Positions 46,050-58,850 of a stretch of 64,000 bases of DNA are shown piece by piece (the first letter of the stretch is position 1; every line of letters starts with the position of its first letter). The notes under the pieces are model-generated. The model did no database searches. It had not been told where the DNA came from and saw nothing but the letters and a program-made list of their open reading frames with translations. The stretch covers positions 1,202,956 through 1,266,955 of the forward strand of contig QEOQ01000316.1 of assembly GCA_010279815.1 (NCBI GenBank), in the 5' to 3' direction. Position numbers and translations under genes: made by a program. This DNA is from Brachionus plicatilis. Lineage: Eukaryota > Rotifera > Eurotatoria > Ploima > Brachionidae.

Positions 46050-48376
46050 ATAAAATATAATTTTTTCTTTGCTTTTGTTTCGGTTCTATTTTAAAAAATT
46101 CAAAAAAAAATCTTGACTTAAAAGAATGTGTCACCACTTCAATGTACAATGCTCAGGTATTCATAAAAACAAATGCATTGAAAACCAAAAAATAAAGGGT
46201 CCTGTTTAACTAATATGAAATGATGTTGAATATGATTTGAGTAATGATTTTAATTAAAAAACTTTAAACAATTTATAATCTTTATTAATTAAATATTCAA
46301 AACTAAATATTTGTTATTAAAAAAGTTTTATAATTTTTTAAATAATGTATTCTAATTTAGTCAAGTTAAAATAATTTTAATTTTAAATTTGTTTTGCTAA
46401 AATAGAACTGGCCAGTGCTTTTCGTATTGGTAACTAATTGTGTACCAATTCAAGGGTTTCTGAATGAATTAGCTTAAGGGAAAGGGAAGCGATTGAGGTG
46501 AATTGTGAAAAATATTTTAGAAATGAGGTTGATTTAAGATTTAAGAGGCCCTTGGACTGAAAAATTTTTGCCCATCGCAATAAAAGTATGTGACTATTAG
46601 GGACTGAATCAAATGAACAGAATAGACAACTTAATTTATCAAAAACCAAATTAAAAAAATTTTTTATAAATTTTTATCTTTTTTTATTCTTTATCTTGCT
46701 CTAGAATTCAAAATTTTGATTGCCAAAAATTGATGTCAGGATACTGGAAAGTTCCGAATGAATGGATTCTACAACTAGACGACTCAATTATTTTGTTATT
46801 CAATACATGAAATGAATTGTTGTAGATTCAAAATCATTTGAAGAGCAATTCTTAATAAATTCAACTGAGTAAAATGTAAAAAAAATTATATTCCACTTTT
46901 TATTTTGTTTTCCAAATATGTTTTAAATTTTATTTGAAAAAAAGTTTTTTTTTTTTTCAATTCTGAAAACTTACTAGAGCCGAAGCCTGTCAGGCAAAAT
47001 CAAGATTTTGAAAAAAATTCTGGAAAATCAAGAGAAAAATAGGAAAGAACAATTAGGCGCAATAGAGTGTGTCACGTTCAATGTACAAGATTCAGATTAT
47101 CATAAGCCAAACATATGGCTGAAATTCTTCAAATTCCTTTAGATCATTTGACTTAACAAAATCGTATTTAAGGTCTTAATTTAATTATTTGAAGAAAGTG
47201 AATTCTTCGGCAAAATATAAGGTCTTGATACGTGTTTCTTATCAATCAGTTCGACAAATGTTTTAGCTGACTATGATTTATTTCAAATGAGATAATTTCC
47301 TTCAGAGCGAGTTATTTCAAATGAGCGAAACTTTGTTTATGGCAAATCGTGTCTGGCTTATTCAAATATTTATTATTTACAGCATTGCATACCATTTTTT
47401 AAACCATTTTGAGTTTTGATACAAGGTGTTTCATTTTATTTATTTTCTGATTTTCATCAAGTAAATTATTGATTCATTATTTTTGTCTGCAAGAGCAGCT
47501 TAACTTTGGCATCAGATCAGAACACTTTTTAACTTCCAACAAAAAAATTTGCCAGAAAAAGAATTTTTTTGTTGGACAAAAATTTAATTTCGTAAGGCAG
47601 TTTTTGAGTAGAAAAAAAAGCTCTATATTCCAAGTAAATCGAGTTTAATTAGATCAAATTTTCAAGGCGTTATTTTTTAAACTTTATCGCTTGGAAATGT
47701 TTATCAAATTTTTCATGTATAGAGCTTGGTGCAGAGAAAAATAAAGGAGAAAGAGAGAGAGAGAGAGAGAGAGAAAATAATAATTTACTAAGCATAAAAT
47801 ATTAATATGGCAATTTTGGTGTCGAAAACATTTGCAAGCATTTACTTGGTTATTGCAACTAGCTAAGTTTCAAGTCTTCTCGCTGCAAATTAAATGATAA
47901 TGTTGTTGTTACCGCATATACAAAGAATTTTCCATTCAGAAACACTCTAGAATTCCATTATAATTTTTAATTTGAGACTGAAAAAAATTTCCACACAACA
48001 AGCTTGCTCGGTGCCACATCCTGATTGCTGGGATTGGTCCTAGTCTTTTGAAAAGTGGTGAAATATTTCAAATTTTAAAACGACATTTAGGTGAATCATT
48101 GTTATCTCTCTATTGCTAGCAAGAGCAATCGAAATAATTTCAAGTGTGTGTATATTTAATTTGGTTATTAAAATACTAATAGATAACATACTTTTATAAT
48201 TAGTTTTTTTTTTTTTTTCAATTTTATTTTAAATAATCAATTTAGTCAAAACTTGGGCATTTGTTAGCCCACCTTTGAGTTGAGTTTGTTTCGATGCATT
48301 CAGTAAAAAATTGAACAAATTTTAACACATTTTTTTCTATTCATATTCATAAATAAATTTTTTTTTGATTACATAG
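46050..48376. promoter_or_regulatory. Upstream region of the HNF4 gene
   Basis: No coding exon is certain, but the stretch is noticeably less AT-rich than other spacers. A CCAAT-type sequence (GATTGCTGGGATTGGTCC) lies at about 48024, FOX-like TATTTATTATTTACA at about 47368, and a (GA)n run at 47752-47774. A short motif, CAATGTACAA after GTGTCAC, recurs at about 46130 and 47070. The ATG at 48377 directly follows a TTTGATTACATAG acceptor-like sequence, so an upstream leader exon, or a spliced leader, probably exists. Confidence 0.4.
47752..47774. repeat. (GA)n microsatellite
   Basis: About eleven GA units upstream of HNF4. GA repeats bind GAGA-type factors in some animals. Confidence 0.85.
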
Positions 48377-51300
48377 ATGTATTTACAGCAGATAAATCAG
48401 TATCAGCCTCAGCAGCAGCAACCGATAGGCAATCAGCAGCAGAGTGCACCGAGTACCTTTAGCATGGTAAACGAGGCCCATTTAGACACAACGAACCAAA
48501 TATCTCAGTTCAATGCGAACAACCAGTTGTCCTTAGATTCGAGTTTTTTCTTGCTAAACCAAAACACTGGTTACAATCAAATGCAGCACCATCAACTTCA
48601 GCAACACCAAAGCCCAAGTAATTACTTTATTTTAATTAAATAAACATGTGCTAGAGCAGGTTGTGATTTTTTATCTTAAATTTTTATCAGATTGTTTTTA
48701 CCCTAAAATTTTAAACTCCTAATAAAAAATTATGATCATCTTAAACCTAATTACGCACTAAATACTTTTTAACATTTAATAATGATCTAATTTTGACAGT
48801 GCATTAAAATAAACTTGAATCTTTTTGTTATTAAAAAATGCAGTTGAGATTTAATGAGAAATCAATCATTTTAGATTTCAACTTTTAGGTTTCCTAACAA
48901 AAAAATTCTAATTATTTTTAATTCGTATTTTGTTTTTTAAATAAATGAAACCGAACTATTCTAATTGAAAAATTATACAAGATAATTTTATATTTATGGT
49001 TGTTTAATTTTGGTTTAAAAATAAACATTAATTAAAAAAAAATATATTATTTAAATATAAATTATATTTTTTTTTAAGTTTTCTCTAAATTTCCACTGTT
49101 ATTGTTAATTGAAAATTTTAAATAAAAAAAATTATCGAGACTCAGTTGGAACTCAGACGCATTTAATTTATTCAAATGAAAAGTCTTGAAAATCTATGTA
49201 ATAATTAAATATGAAAAATTTATTTTCTAGAAATCTTGAAATATTATAATAAAAACATTCAAGTTTAAATTTCTTATTATTATTTATCCTTAAAAAGTGA
49301 AGCATTATTTAGTCAAATTTTCTATTCATGTTCTCAAAAAGTTATCTAAATCAGTTTCAAAAAATTCAGAATAAGGTGACTTTTAAACTTGGTTTTTTTT
49401 AGATTTTCTATTGCTTTTATTGTGAAATAGCTTTTACTTGCTCTTAATTCTCTTTTCCCAACTCTTCCATGTAACTTATTTAAATATCATACAATATTTA
49501 TTGTTGAATATTTCATCACTGTGAATTCATAATTTTAAACCAGTCTGATATTTCAGCTTAAAGAATTTGAATAAATACATTTTAAAAATTTTCTGAATCA
49601 AAATTTAACTATTTTGGTTCAATTTTAAAATATTTTTTCAAAACAAATATCTTGATTTTGAATTATTCTAATTTCCTTTTGATCAAAATTTTTTCAATTA
49701 GAAATTAAAAAATAATGGCAATTTCCTTCAATTTCTACATTAAATTAGTTTTTAGTGCATTTTTTTTGAGTTCAGGTAATTCTTATTAACTAAACTTTAT
49801 TGAAAAAAAAGTATGATTATCAAATTTCTATTATTTCTCTTGAGAAAATAAATTGCTTACTTTATGAACAAAAGCGTCTATGTAACAAGTCAAGCTCTAA
49901 TAAACGCTAGATAATTTTTACTTATTTTTAAAAGTTTTGATTCCTTTAAAAAAATTTATTTATTTTATTTTAATTTAATAAGCCAAAAACTTGTCAACCT
50001 AATCGAGGTTTAAAAGTGTGGTCTTTAGATGGGCTGTGGAATTTTTTCAAATATTTCAGTTCAACAAAATCTTTTAACATTTTTTAAAAATTTACTCAGT
50101 AAAATGCTACATTCAAAATAATAAATTTTCAAACAGTCTTCAAAATGACTGCCATCAATTTGTAATAAAGTTTATTTGAGAGGCCTTTTAGGGTCTTTTA
50201 ATAATTTGGTCTATCGATTAAAAAAAATGGTATTAAGAATTTCTTGTAAATGAAGTGAATACATTAAGCTGAAGAAAAAAAAATTATTTAATATAAATTT
50301 CAACTTAAAAGTATTTAAAATCTTGCCAATCTTTCTTTTCATAATTTTAAGACAATTTTTTTTCTTCAAATTAAAAAAATATTATAGTATTATAAAAGAA
50401 AGAAATTCACAATTTTTGAATTAAAATAAAAAATAAATTTTTTTATCATAAAATTGTTGATCGTTTGGGTAAATTTTCTATCAAAAGATTAGATTTAAAA
50501 ATCGCAAAATGAGGTTGTTGACACAAAATTTTGATTTTTCGAACTTTTAATATGAAATGAATAAAATAAATAAAAAAAACTTTTTTTAAAATTAGATTTT
50601 TTTTTTAAGTAAAAATAGAAAACGATCAACTATCGAGTGCAAACAGTGGCTTTCTTCTGGGCAACGGGGAGCCTGATTTGAGTCAATTGAAGATTCTTAA
50701 TCTTGACAGTTTATCATTTAATAAAAACTCTGAAATTAGATGTTCGTCACCCACTCAGGCTGATTTGTCACACGTACTAAATTCACAAGCACGTACAGTC
50801 TCATCGTCACCATGTTCATCGACATCATCCAACCCACCATTCGACGACTCTAAGCAAAAGGGGAAACAAATGCCCAGAAAAGACCTGATCAATTTGGACG
50901 AAACAGAGCACTCACAGCTTCTAGATGAATCTAGCTCGTTCTCATCTGGCATAGCCACAACGTCGACCAACGATTCAATGTCAATAGTGAACACAACCTC
51001 AATCTACTGTGCAGTGTGTGGCGATAAAGCAACAGGTAAGCACTACGGTGCCAATTCATGCGATGGATGCAAGGGATTTTTCCGACGCAGTGTCAGAAAA
51101 AATCACATGTATTCATGCAGGTTCAAGAAAAACTGCATTGTCGACAAGGACAAGAGAAACCAGTGTCGATATTGTCGACTCAAAAAGTGCTTTAGGGCTG
51201 GCATGAAAAAAGAAGCTGTCCAGAATGAACGCGACAGAATTGTGAACCACAAAAGAGTGGTGCCCAGTTGTTTGGACAGTCCTTCATTTAGTGTGAATGT

Positions 51301-53337
51301 TTTGTTCGATGCCGAGATTAGGACTCGACAAATAGGTGCCCAAGTGGCCGAAACAAAGCCACAGCGGATCGCCACAGCTAACGAAATAGCTGATTCTATG
51401 AAGCAGCAATTGCTTTTGTTGGTGGAATGGGCCAAGTCTATTCCTTTTTTTTGTGAATTGCCTACTGATGATAAAATAGCTCTGTTGAAAACTCATGCTG
51501 GTGAAAATTTGATTCTGGGCGCTGCCAGGCGCTCGATCAGATGCACTGACGTGCTAATACTAGGCAACGGATCCATCATATCAAGAGACAAGTCAGAGTT
51601 CGAGATTAGTAAGGTGGCTGGCAAAGTACTCGACTTGATTGTGAGACCATTGAGAGAAATACAAATTAATGATCACGAATTTTCGTGTCTAAAAGCAATA
51701 GTTTTTTTTGACCCAGGTAATTTAGAAATTTTTGAGATTTAACATTTTTCATTTTTTTATTTAAAATTCTTAAATTTTTGAGATTTAACATTTTACAATT
51801 TGTGAGATTTAAAATTTTACAATTTGTGAGATTAAATATTTTACAATTTTTTAAATTTAAAATTTTACAATCTTCTATTTAGAATTTTGCAATTTGTGAG
51901 ATTTAAAATTTTACAATTTGTGAGATTTAAAATTTTACAATTTGTGAGATTAAATATTTTACAATTTTTTAAATTTAAAATTTTACAATCTTCTATTTAG
52001 AATTTTACAATTTTTGAGATTTGAAATTTTTCAATTTTTGATATTTAAAATTTTAAAATTTTTGAGATTTAAAAATTTTATAATTTTTGAGATAAATAAT
52101 TTTACAACTTGTGAGATTAATAATTTTACAATTTGTGAGATTAAATATTTTACAATTTTTTAAATTTAAAATTTTACAATCTTCTATTTACAATTTTACA
52201 ATTTTTGAGATTTAAAATTTTACAATTTGTGAGATCTAAAATTTTAAAATTTGTGATATTTAAAATTTTACAATTTGTGAGATTTAAAATTTTTTTATAA
52301 AAGTTTGTTTTAATTTTTAAATTATTTAGACTCAAGAGGCATATCGGATCCGATCCAGATCAAAAAAATTCGCTCTCAAATTCAAATAAATCTGGAAGAT
52401 TATGTCAATGAGGAAAGATTGTACGACAGCAGAGGCAGATTTGGCGAAATGCTTCTCTTGTTGCCCACACTGCACAATTTGTCCCAGCAAATGATCGAAA
52501 TAGTCCAGTATTTAAAACACTTTGGCGGTGCTAATATTGACAATTTGTTAAGTGAAATGCTTTTGGGTGAGAAAATTTAGAGACAATGCTTTTTTGTTTT
52601 ATACTGAGCTTTGGGATCTCTGTTTAATGCTCTTTGTGTTTATTTTTTTTTCGAGTCTTTGCCAAGCAAATTTTAGTAATTTATATTCCGGTTATATGAA
52701 TTTTTTGTTTTTTCTCTTTTTTTTTCAATGTTTTACAAAATCTCATCATTATGGAATTTTATCAACCGCGGCACACCAACATTTATGCACCAAATAAAAT
52801 TATGCATTCCTGTGCCTAGGTCACATTTTTATCATGTTTAAAAAAAAGCTCATTTTATTTGTATTTTTATTTATTTTTTTTTCAAAATTATAGTAAATTT
52901 TTATCAAATCAAAGAAACTGAATAAATTAAGAAAAACTGCTCTTTTTTTTTGAACTGCTCATTTTAGCTGCTTAAAAGCTGTGTACTGGAATATAAATTG
53001 CTGAGACTCTGGTTGTTATTTAACACTAAATATTTGATTTGAAGGAAATATTGATATAAATCCTATGGGCCGTATTCACCAAAATATGTCCAGTCAAGAG
53101 GTTACTAGTGGTTCGGGTGCCATGGCCCAATCTGCCGATCCTGTGAGCACATTCAGCCAAAATTACAATTACTTGACCATAGTCCAAGATCCCTATCCGC
53201 CTCTGAATAGCTCACCTGAGTTCTACGACGACCCGATGTCAAATTTGATTGATTGTTTTCAAATTGACGAGTTCTCTACTCTAACTAATGAGCCACCCAT
53301 GCGAATAAAGTCCGAAAGTGCCCAAGATAATTCCTAG
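48377..53337 (+). CDS. HNF4: Hepatocyte nuclear factor 4 nuclear receptor
   Basis: Exons 48377-48617, 50619-51716, 52330-52566 and 53045-53337 give 622 aa with every phase consistent. Exon 1 is Gln-rich. Exon 2 carries the whole two-zinc-finger DNA-binding domain ('[19 protein letters not shown]', P-box CDGCKG, '[18 protein letters not shown]', '[18 protein letters not shown]'), near-identical to vertebrate HNF4. The ligand-binding domain spans exons 2-4 ('[20 protein letters not shown]', '[20 protein letters not shown]', '[20 protein letters not shown]', '[12 protein letters not shown]', the last being AF-2-like). HNF4 binds DR1 sites as a homodimer and controls gut and metabolic genes. The N-terminal region is longer than in mammals. 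The first exon may not hold the true start, because an acceptor-like AG abuts the ATG. Confidence 0.95.
48618..50618 (+). other. HNF4 intron 1 (2.0 kb)
   Basis: The donor is GTAATT and the acceptor AAAAATAG. It is by far the longest intron that I can define in the window. No internal gene is seen; it could hold enhancers or an alternative first exon. Confidence 0.7.
51725..52300 (+). repeat. Tandem repeat array in HNF4 intron 2
   Basis: Units of about 23-25 bp built on TTTAAAATTTTACAATTTG and TGAGA are repeated some twenty times. A longer composite unit, containing TACAATTTTTTAAATTTAAA followed by ACAATCTTCTATTTA, recurs about three times (near 51840, 51957 and 52150), which makes a higher-order structure. 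It fills nearly the whole 613-bp intron. Confidence 0.85.
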
Positions 53338-54163
53338 ATAAAATTTTGTTCGATTTTGTTAGGACTGTAAAAACCGGTATGGCTTTTAATCAGACGGGTA
53401 CTATATTATTATTTTTAAAATGGAAAAATAAGTTGTAATGATCTGAGCCAAATTTAATTATATTCATTTAGGAACAATGTTTTTTTTTTTTGAGTTCAAT
53501 TTTTGTTATAGTCTTTGTTTAATTTTAGAGCTTTAAAAATTTAAATTTAAACCCAAAAATTCATTTTTTTTTTAAATAAATTTTGATCAATATTTTGTTA
53601 AATAGAGATTTTAAAAACAGATTAAAAATCATTTTTAGTCTTTTTTTATTTAAATCCTTCAAAATATTCAATAAAAATTTAATCAACAAACAAGATTTAT
53701 GTAAATTTAAAAAATGAAAAAATTAAAATTTAATATTTATAGATAAATAATTTTTTTTCAATTAAAATTTTTTTGATAAATATCTAAATTTTAAAATCGA
53801 TCTAGTTAAGGAAATGACCTGTTAAAAAAAGCCTATTTAGCCTTTTTATAAAAGATAAACATTTATTAAAATTTATTTGATTAAATAAATTGTAAAATCG
53901 GTTACAATTCATATTTTTGTATAATTAATTTTTACAGTCTATATATTTTTAGTCTCATAAATTTCGGCCAGCATAAATATTTGACTATCTCTTTTTAATC
54001 AATTTTATTGATCGTTTTAAAATAAAATATGAGAAATAATTTTAATTATTTATTTTCTAGATTAATTTTTAATAAAAAAAAAATTGCTTATCTCATTTTT
54101 AGATATAAAAATAAAAACCTATGAAACAATTGTATTTATTTTAGATAAAATATTATTTATCAA
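53338..54163. other. Convergent intergenic stretch
   Basis: AT-rich 3' flanks of HNF4 (+) and ZRSR2 (-). Nothing else is seen. Confidence 0.55.
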
Positions 54164-55699
54164 TTATTTTTTATGTTTGTGTGAACGCCTCTGCTTACTA
54201 CAGCTACGACTTCTGGATCGCTTTTTGCGCTTTTTTTTGGTTTTTTTGGCGTGATTTTCTTTCGAGCTTAGATCTTTTTCTTCATCAGATGACCAGGCTC
54301 CCAAACTAGACCGTGTTTGCAGATTTTTAGCCAAATTGCTCAAGTCTTCTATTTTGAATTCATTGTACGGATCATTGAACACGTGCAAATAATTGCACAT
54401 CCGGTTTTTGTCGCAGTTATTCCGCAAAAACTTTGAACAAACAGCCATGTGCCAATTTTTGACATGAGAATAATAGCAAAATATTTGTCTTCCCGCATAA
54501 AATCTTCCGTTTAAGTCTTGGAATGCAGCTTTTGTATCACATTCACTAAAAAAAAAATTCAACTTAAAATTTAAATTTTGATCTAAAATACTCTTCAAAT
54601 TGAACATAAACATTGCCTCTAAGATGAGGTTGATAATTTGAGCAAACAAGAAATTGAACCAATTTTCCATAAGTCTTTAGTTTGCTTACCACATCATCAT
54701 AGAAATTTTTAAAATTAATCAAAATGTCATTTTCTTCATATTCTAGAGCTTCGTCTAAATGTTTTTTTTTAAGAAAATTAATAAAATTTTTAATTTAATA
54801 ATTTATTTATCTACCAGAATCTTTGTCATTTTTTAAAAGCTCATATCCAAGTAACATATTGGAATACATTGCAGGAAATATGAGAGTGGTCAGGGTTCCA
54901 TTTGGATCAATTAGATGAGATTTTGAGCACAAATTGGCGTATTTGCACACACCTGTCCTTTCATAGAAACCACATTTTTCCCAATTTTGCTCACAAAAAG
55001 CCGGTTTAATATACAAAACAGGAGCTAAATTGGTTTTTTGACTCTAAATTGTTTTAAAAAAGTTAAGGCAAATGAGTTTTATAATTTGTTTAAATTCTTT
55101 TTTTATTTCAAAGGATATTATTCGTATTAAAAAAAGCAGGAACAAGCTGACCTGTTTTGATTTTGAAATTTCTTCCAGCCTCTTCTGTAAGATAAAATTT
55201 TTTAAATGAACTAAAATTCAATAAATTTACCTCTTTTTCTTTGACTTTGAGTAAAATTTTTTCATTTTGTTCTTTTTTAGTTTTCCATTCTAGTTGAGCC
55301 AATTTTTCACGTTCTAACCAAATTCTGTGCGCCTTTTCTTTTTCGATTTGTTCAACTTCCGCTTCATCAACTGGTCTTGACTCGATTCTTGGAACTAAAA
55401 TTTCAAGTAGTTGTTAATTATTGTAATTAATTTTTTTAATTTACAGTTTGTTTTAATTTTTTCCAATTTCAAAGCCTCTTGTTGACGTAAATATTTGCGG
55501 CGAACTTTTTTCACAGCTTTACGGTACACATTGTGACTAAATAATCATTAAAAAGTTAAATTAATTGAATTTTTCTAATAATTTTATCATACTTTACTTT
55601 TGAACAAGGTTTGACAAGTAGATCAATAAGATCTTTAAACTTGTATTCGGAATCATTATGCCGAATAAGCGTATCAGGGTTAATTTTTAATTTTGACAT
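54164..55699 (-). CDS. ZRSR2: ZRSR2/URP U2AF35-related splicing factor
   Basis: Seven exons (55699-55593, 55536-55445, 55394-55231, 55184-55152, 55043-54815, 54754-54592, 54545-54164) give 389 aa. The order is a charged helical N terminus, CCCH finger 1 ('CGFYERTGVCKYANLCSKSH'), the U2AF-homology RRM with 'CSNYQPHLRGNVYVQFE', 'LNGRFYAGRQIFCYYSHV', CCCH finger 2 ('CSKFLRNNCDKNRMCNYLH'), 'VFNDPYNEF', and a short RS-like tail ('KKRSRSRSCSKQRRSHKHKK'). ZRSR2 contacts the 3' splice site, mainly of U12-type introns in mammals. All seven exon phases match. The 33-bp exon 4 is very small. Relative to human ZRSR2 the RS tail is much reduced. It is divergent from the SLC7 gene, 612 bp away. Confidence 0.92.
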
Positions 55700-56311
55700 T
55701 ATTAAAATAAAAAATAAAATTTTTCGATAAATTTTTGAAAATTGTTTTATTAATTTTTTAAAAGAGCAAAATAAAGTTAAAAAAATTGCTTGTTTTTTTT
55801 TTATTTTTTTAAAATAAATTCTTCAATTAGATCATTAAATTTTAATTTTTTGCTAAATACTTCTGAAATTATTAATCAAATATTGTAAAATCATTTAAAA
55901 TAATTATTCTTTATTTTGAATTCATAATTTTTTTCCTTTATTTTTTACTATAAGGAAAGAAAAAAAATTTGGTAATTTGGTGCTTTCGTGGCATAAAAAT
56001 AAAAATTTAAAAAAAAATATGTTACTTGTTAAAATTTTTAATTTTCAATAATTAATAACTCAATGAAAAAATTGTTAAAAGCTTTTAGAATTTATTCCAG
56101 AAAATAAATTTAGAATTTAAATCATCCATTTTTTATTAATGGCTTAATAATCAAAGATCAAATTATATTGCTATTGTGTCATTATTTCATTTTCGAATTT
56201 TCTTAAATTTTAATTATAATAAAATATTTCTGAAAATGATTCAAGTGTTTACCTTAGAACAAAATAAATCTTTTTCAGACTCTTTGATTAATATTTGATC
56301 TAAATACAAAA
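55700..56311. promoter_or_regulatory. Bidirectional promoter region, ZRSR2 / SLC7
   Basis: 612 bp between divergent start codons. AT-rich, and no core motif can be called with confidence. Confidence 0.4.
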
Positions 56312-58455
56312 ATGAAATTTAATTTTCAATTTTTTTATCGAAAAAAAAAATTTGACCAAAACAGCCTCGAAAGCACCAATTTATCCCGAGTCCTAGATCT
56401 TTTCGATCTTACTGCATTAGGTTTCAATTTTTTTCTAATTATTAAATCAAATCTTTTAACTAAAATAAAAGGGGTCTCATCGACAATCGGTTCTGGAGTT
56501 TATGTTTTGATAGGTTTTTATTTAAAAGAAATTATTTTTATTCGTAAATTTTTAAATTAGGAAATACCATCTCACACTATGCCGGACCATCAATAATAAT
56601 TTCATTTATAATCGCAGGAATTTGTTCTTTTCTAGCTGGTCTTTGCTATGCCGAGCTTGGATCACGTGTTCCCCGCAGTGGCTCAGCTTACGTCTACATT
56701 TATGTCACAATCGGAGAGTTCATAGCCTTCATAATCGGCTGGGACGTAGTCCTAGAGTACGTGATCGGCACATCGACCTCAGCAAGTGCTCTAAGTAAAT
56801 ACATCGACAGTCTCACTGATTACCAGATCAGCACTGCTTTAAACAATTCAATGCACATGAATGTTCATTTTTTGGCTCCATATCCGGATTTTTTGGCCTT
56901 CGGAATGGCGGTAATCATTACCGGATTGCTGACAATTGGCGTCAAAGAATCTTCATTTGTTAACAAAATTTTCACCGCTGGAAATGTAGCTTGTATTTTT
57001 TTTGTCATATTTTGCGGCTCTTCTCAGGCTGATCTAAAAAATTGGTCAAAAAAAGTTTATGTAATTTTTTATCAAAAAATTTTAATTTTTCTTTTATTTG
57101 AAAAATTTATGCATTTTTAAATAAATAAAAATTAATTAATCAAGCCGAATATGAGCTATACGGACATAGGTGGCAGAAATTTGACTTGCAAAGAATCAAA
57201 TGTGTGCGGAAATGGAGGTTTTGTGCCATTTGGCTTCAATGGTATAATAAAAGGAGCTGCTAAATGTTTTTATGCTTACATTGGTTTTGATGTAATTGCC
57301 ACAACTGGTGAAGAAGTAATGAGACCAAAGCGAACTATACCAATCAGCATACTATTAACATTGGTGATTGTAAGTGTTTGTTACATCGGTGTTTCAGTTG
57401 TGGTAAGCTTAATGGTTCCGTATTATGTGTTTGATAAGAGTGCACCATTGTCCGAGATATTCAACTATGTCGGATTAGAGTGGGCCTACTATGTTGTTAC
57501 CACAGGAGCTATAATTAGCTTGGCAACTGGTCTTTATGCGTCTATGTTTCCGATGCCTAGAGTTGTATACAGCATGGCCGCTGATGGTTTGTTGTTCCAA
57601 TTTTTGTCCTTTTTGACTCCTAAGTTAAACACCCCTTTATGGGCTAGCTTAATGACAGGGTTTTTAGCCGGACTGCTTGTTTTGTTGTTCGATTTGAACC
57701 AATTAATTGATATGATGTCCATTGGAACTCTAATTGCTTACAGTTTGGTATCAGCGTGCTGCCTTTCGTTGCGGTACAAGCCGAATGTTCACGAAGATCC
57801 TGTGAGCAAACCGCAACAGTTTAGAGCTAAAATTGTATCTTTAATATTTGGATATTCACCTGAGCCTGTTTACAAGCGCTTTTTTATACCAAGTGAGACA
57901 AAACCAAGTCGAGCTACATCACATCTAGCAAATACAATTATATTTCTTTCAAGTAATTTAATTTTTTATATAAAATTTATTTTTATTTTCTATTTCTATC
58001 AAGTAATTTAATTTTTTATTTAAAATTTATTTTTATTTTTCAATTAAGTGATTGTTATAGTCATTATTGGTGTAATCTTGAATCAAGCTGATCTTCAATT
58101 GGCAGTTTCAATTGTTTTTTTAATAATTTTTTTAATAATTTTGATTGTGTTATCATTTATTTTGTGGCGTCAACCTCAAGATGATACAATAACAACTTTC
58201 AAAGTACCTTTTGTGCCATTTTTTCCACTTTTAAGCGCTTTTGTCAATATTTATCTTATGACATCATTGACAGCAGCTACATGGATTCGCTTCATTGTAT
58301 GGTTTTTGATCGGAATTGTGATTTATTTCACATATAGCATCAGGTATAGTAAAGAGAATAAAATAGGGTCACACATTCTTTTTCCATGTTTCCACAAGTC
58401 CTACAATCCAATGGACGATACTGAAGAAATTGTTAGAGATGAAAGTATATTTTAG
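56312..58455 (+). CDS. SLC7-family cationic amino acid transporter (CAT)
   Basis: Exons 56312-56420, 56472-56513 (a 42-bp micro-exon), 56561-57054, 57145-57952 and 58049-58455 give 619 aa. The micro-exon encodes [15 protein letters not shown], the unwound TM1 substrate-binding segment (GxGxG-like). CAT signatures follow: '[20 protein letters not shown]', '[16 protein letters not shown]', '[16 protein letters not shown]', '[19 protein letters not shown]' and '[20 protein letters not shown]'. The CAT-type layout of about 14 TM helices fits, rather than the 12-TM LAT group. The expected function is plasma-membrane uptake of arginine, lysine and ornithine. A glycosylated loop lies around the [10 protein letters not shown] segment. 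The C terminus is acidic. Confidence 0.92.
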
Positions 58456-58726
58456 ATTTTTAATAAAAAGCTTAAAAAATCATTTAAAAAATAACTGATT
58501 TTTTATTTAATTTTGACAACAAAAATTTTGCCATTGATTTTCATGGTAATTATGAATATCCTTTTCAAAGTCAAATTCTAAAAAAAATTGCTCTTTTTAC
58601 ATTTTATTTTAATGTATGGAAAAAATTTTTTTGGTGATTGATTAAAAAATAAAAAATCAAATATTTTATCAATTACGAGCTTTCTTCACTTTTAGTTATT
58701 TTTATTTTTAAAAGTTATTGTTATTA
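58456..58726. other. 3' flank of the SLC7 gene
   Basis: AT-rich, with no coding signal. Confidence 0.5.
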
Positions 58727-58850
58727 ATAATAATAATAATAATAATAATATAAGTTACAACAAGCTAGCAAGCTAGACTTGCGAAGAAGGGAAACAGTAG
58801 GATCCCATCTATGGTAACTGTGGTATGTAATAATAACAATAACAATAAAA
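58727..58850 (-). repeat. Retroelement-tail-like repeat with (TAA)n, second copy
   Basis: On the minus strand, CAGTTACCATAGATGGGATC, TTCGCAAGTCTAGC and GTAACTTATATTATT correspond to the module at 18674-18756, including the ATT microsatellite tail. Two separated diverged copies with the same simple-repeat end support a dispersed repeat family. Confidence 0.5.

Noticed and set aside
46434..46649. 71-codon minus ORF
   Set aside because: No recognisable domain or partner exon; may be upstream regulatory DNA of HNF4.
54546..54670. N-terminal extension of the final ZRSR2 exon
   Set aside because: This is intron read-through; the conserved protein continues through the acceptor at 54545.
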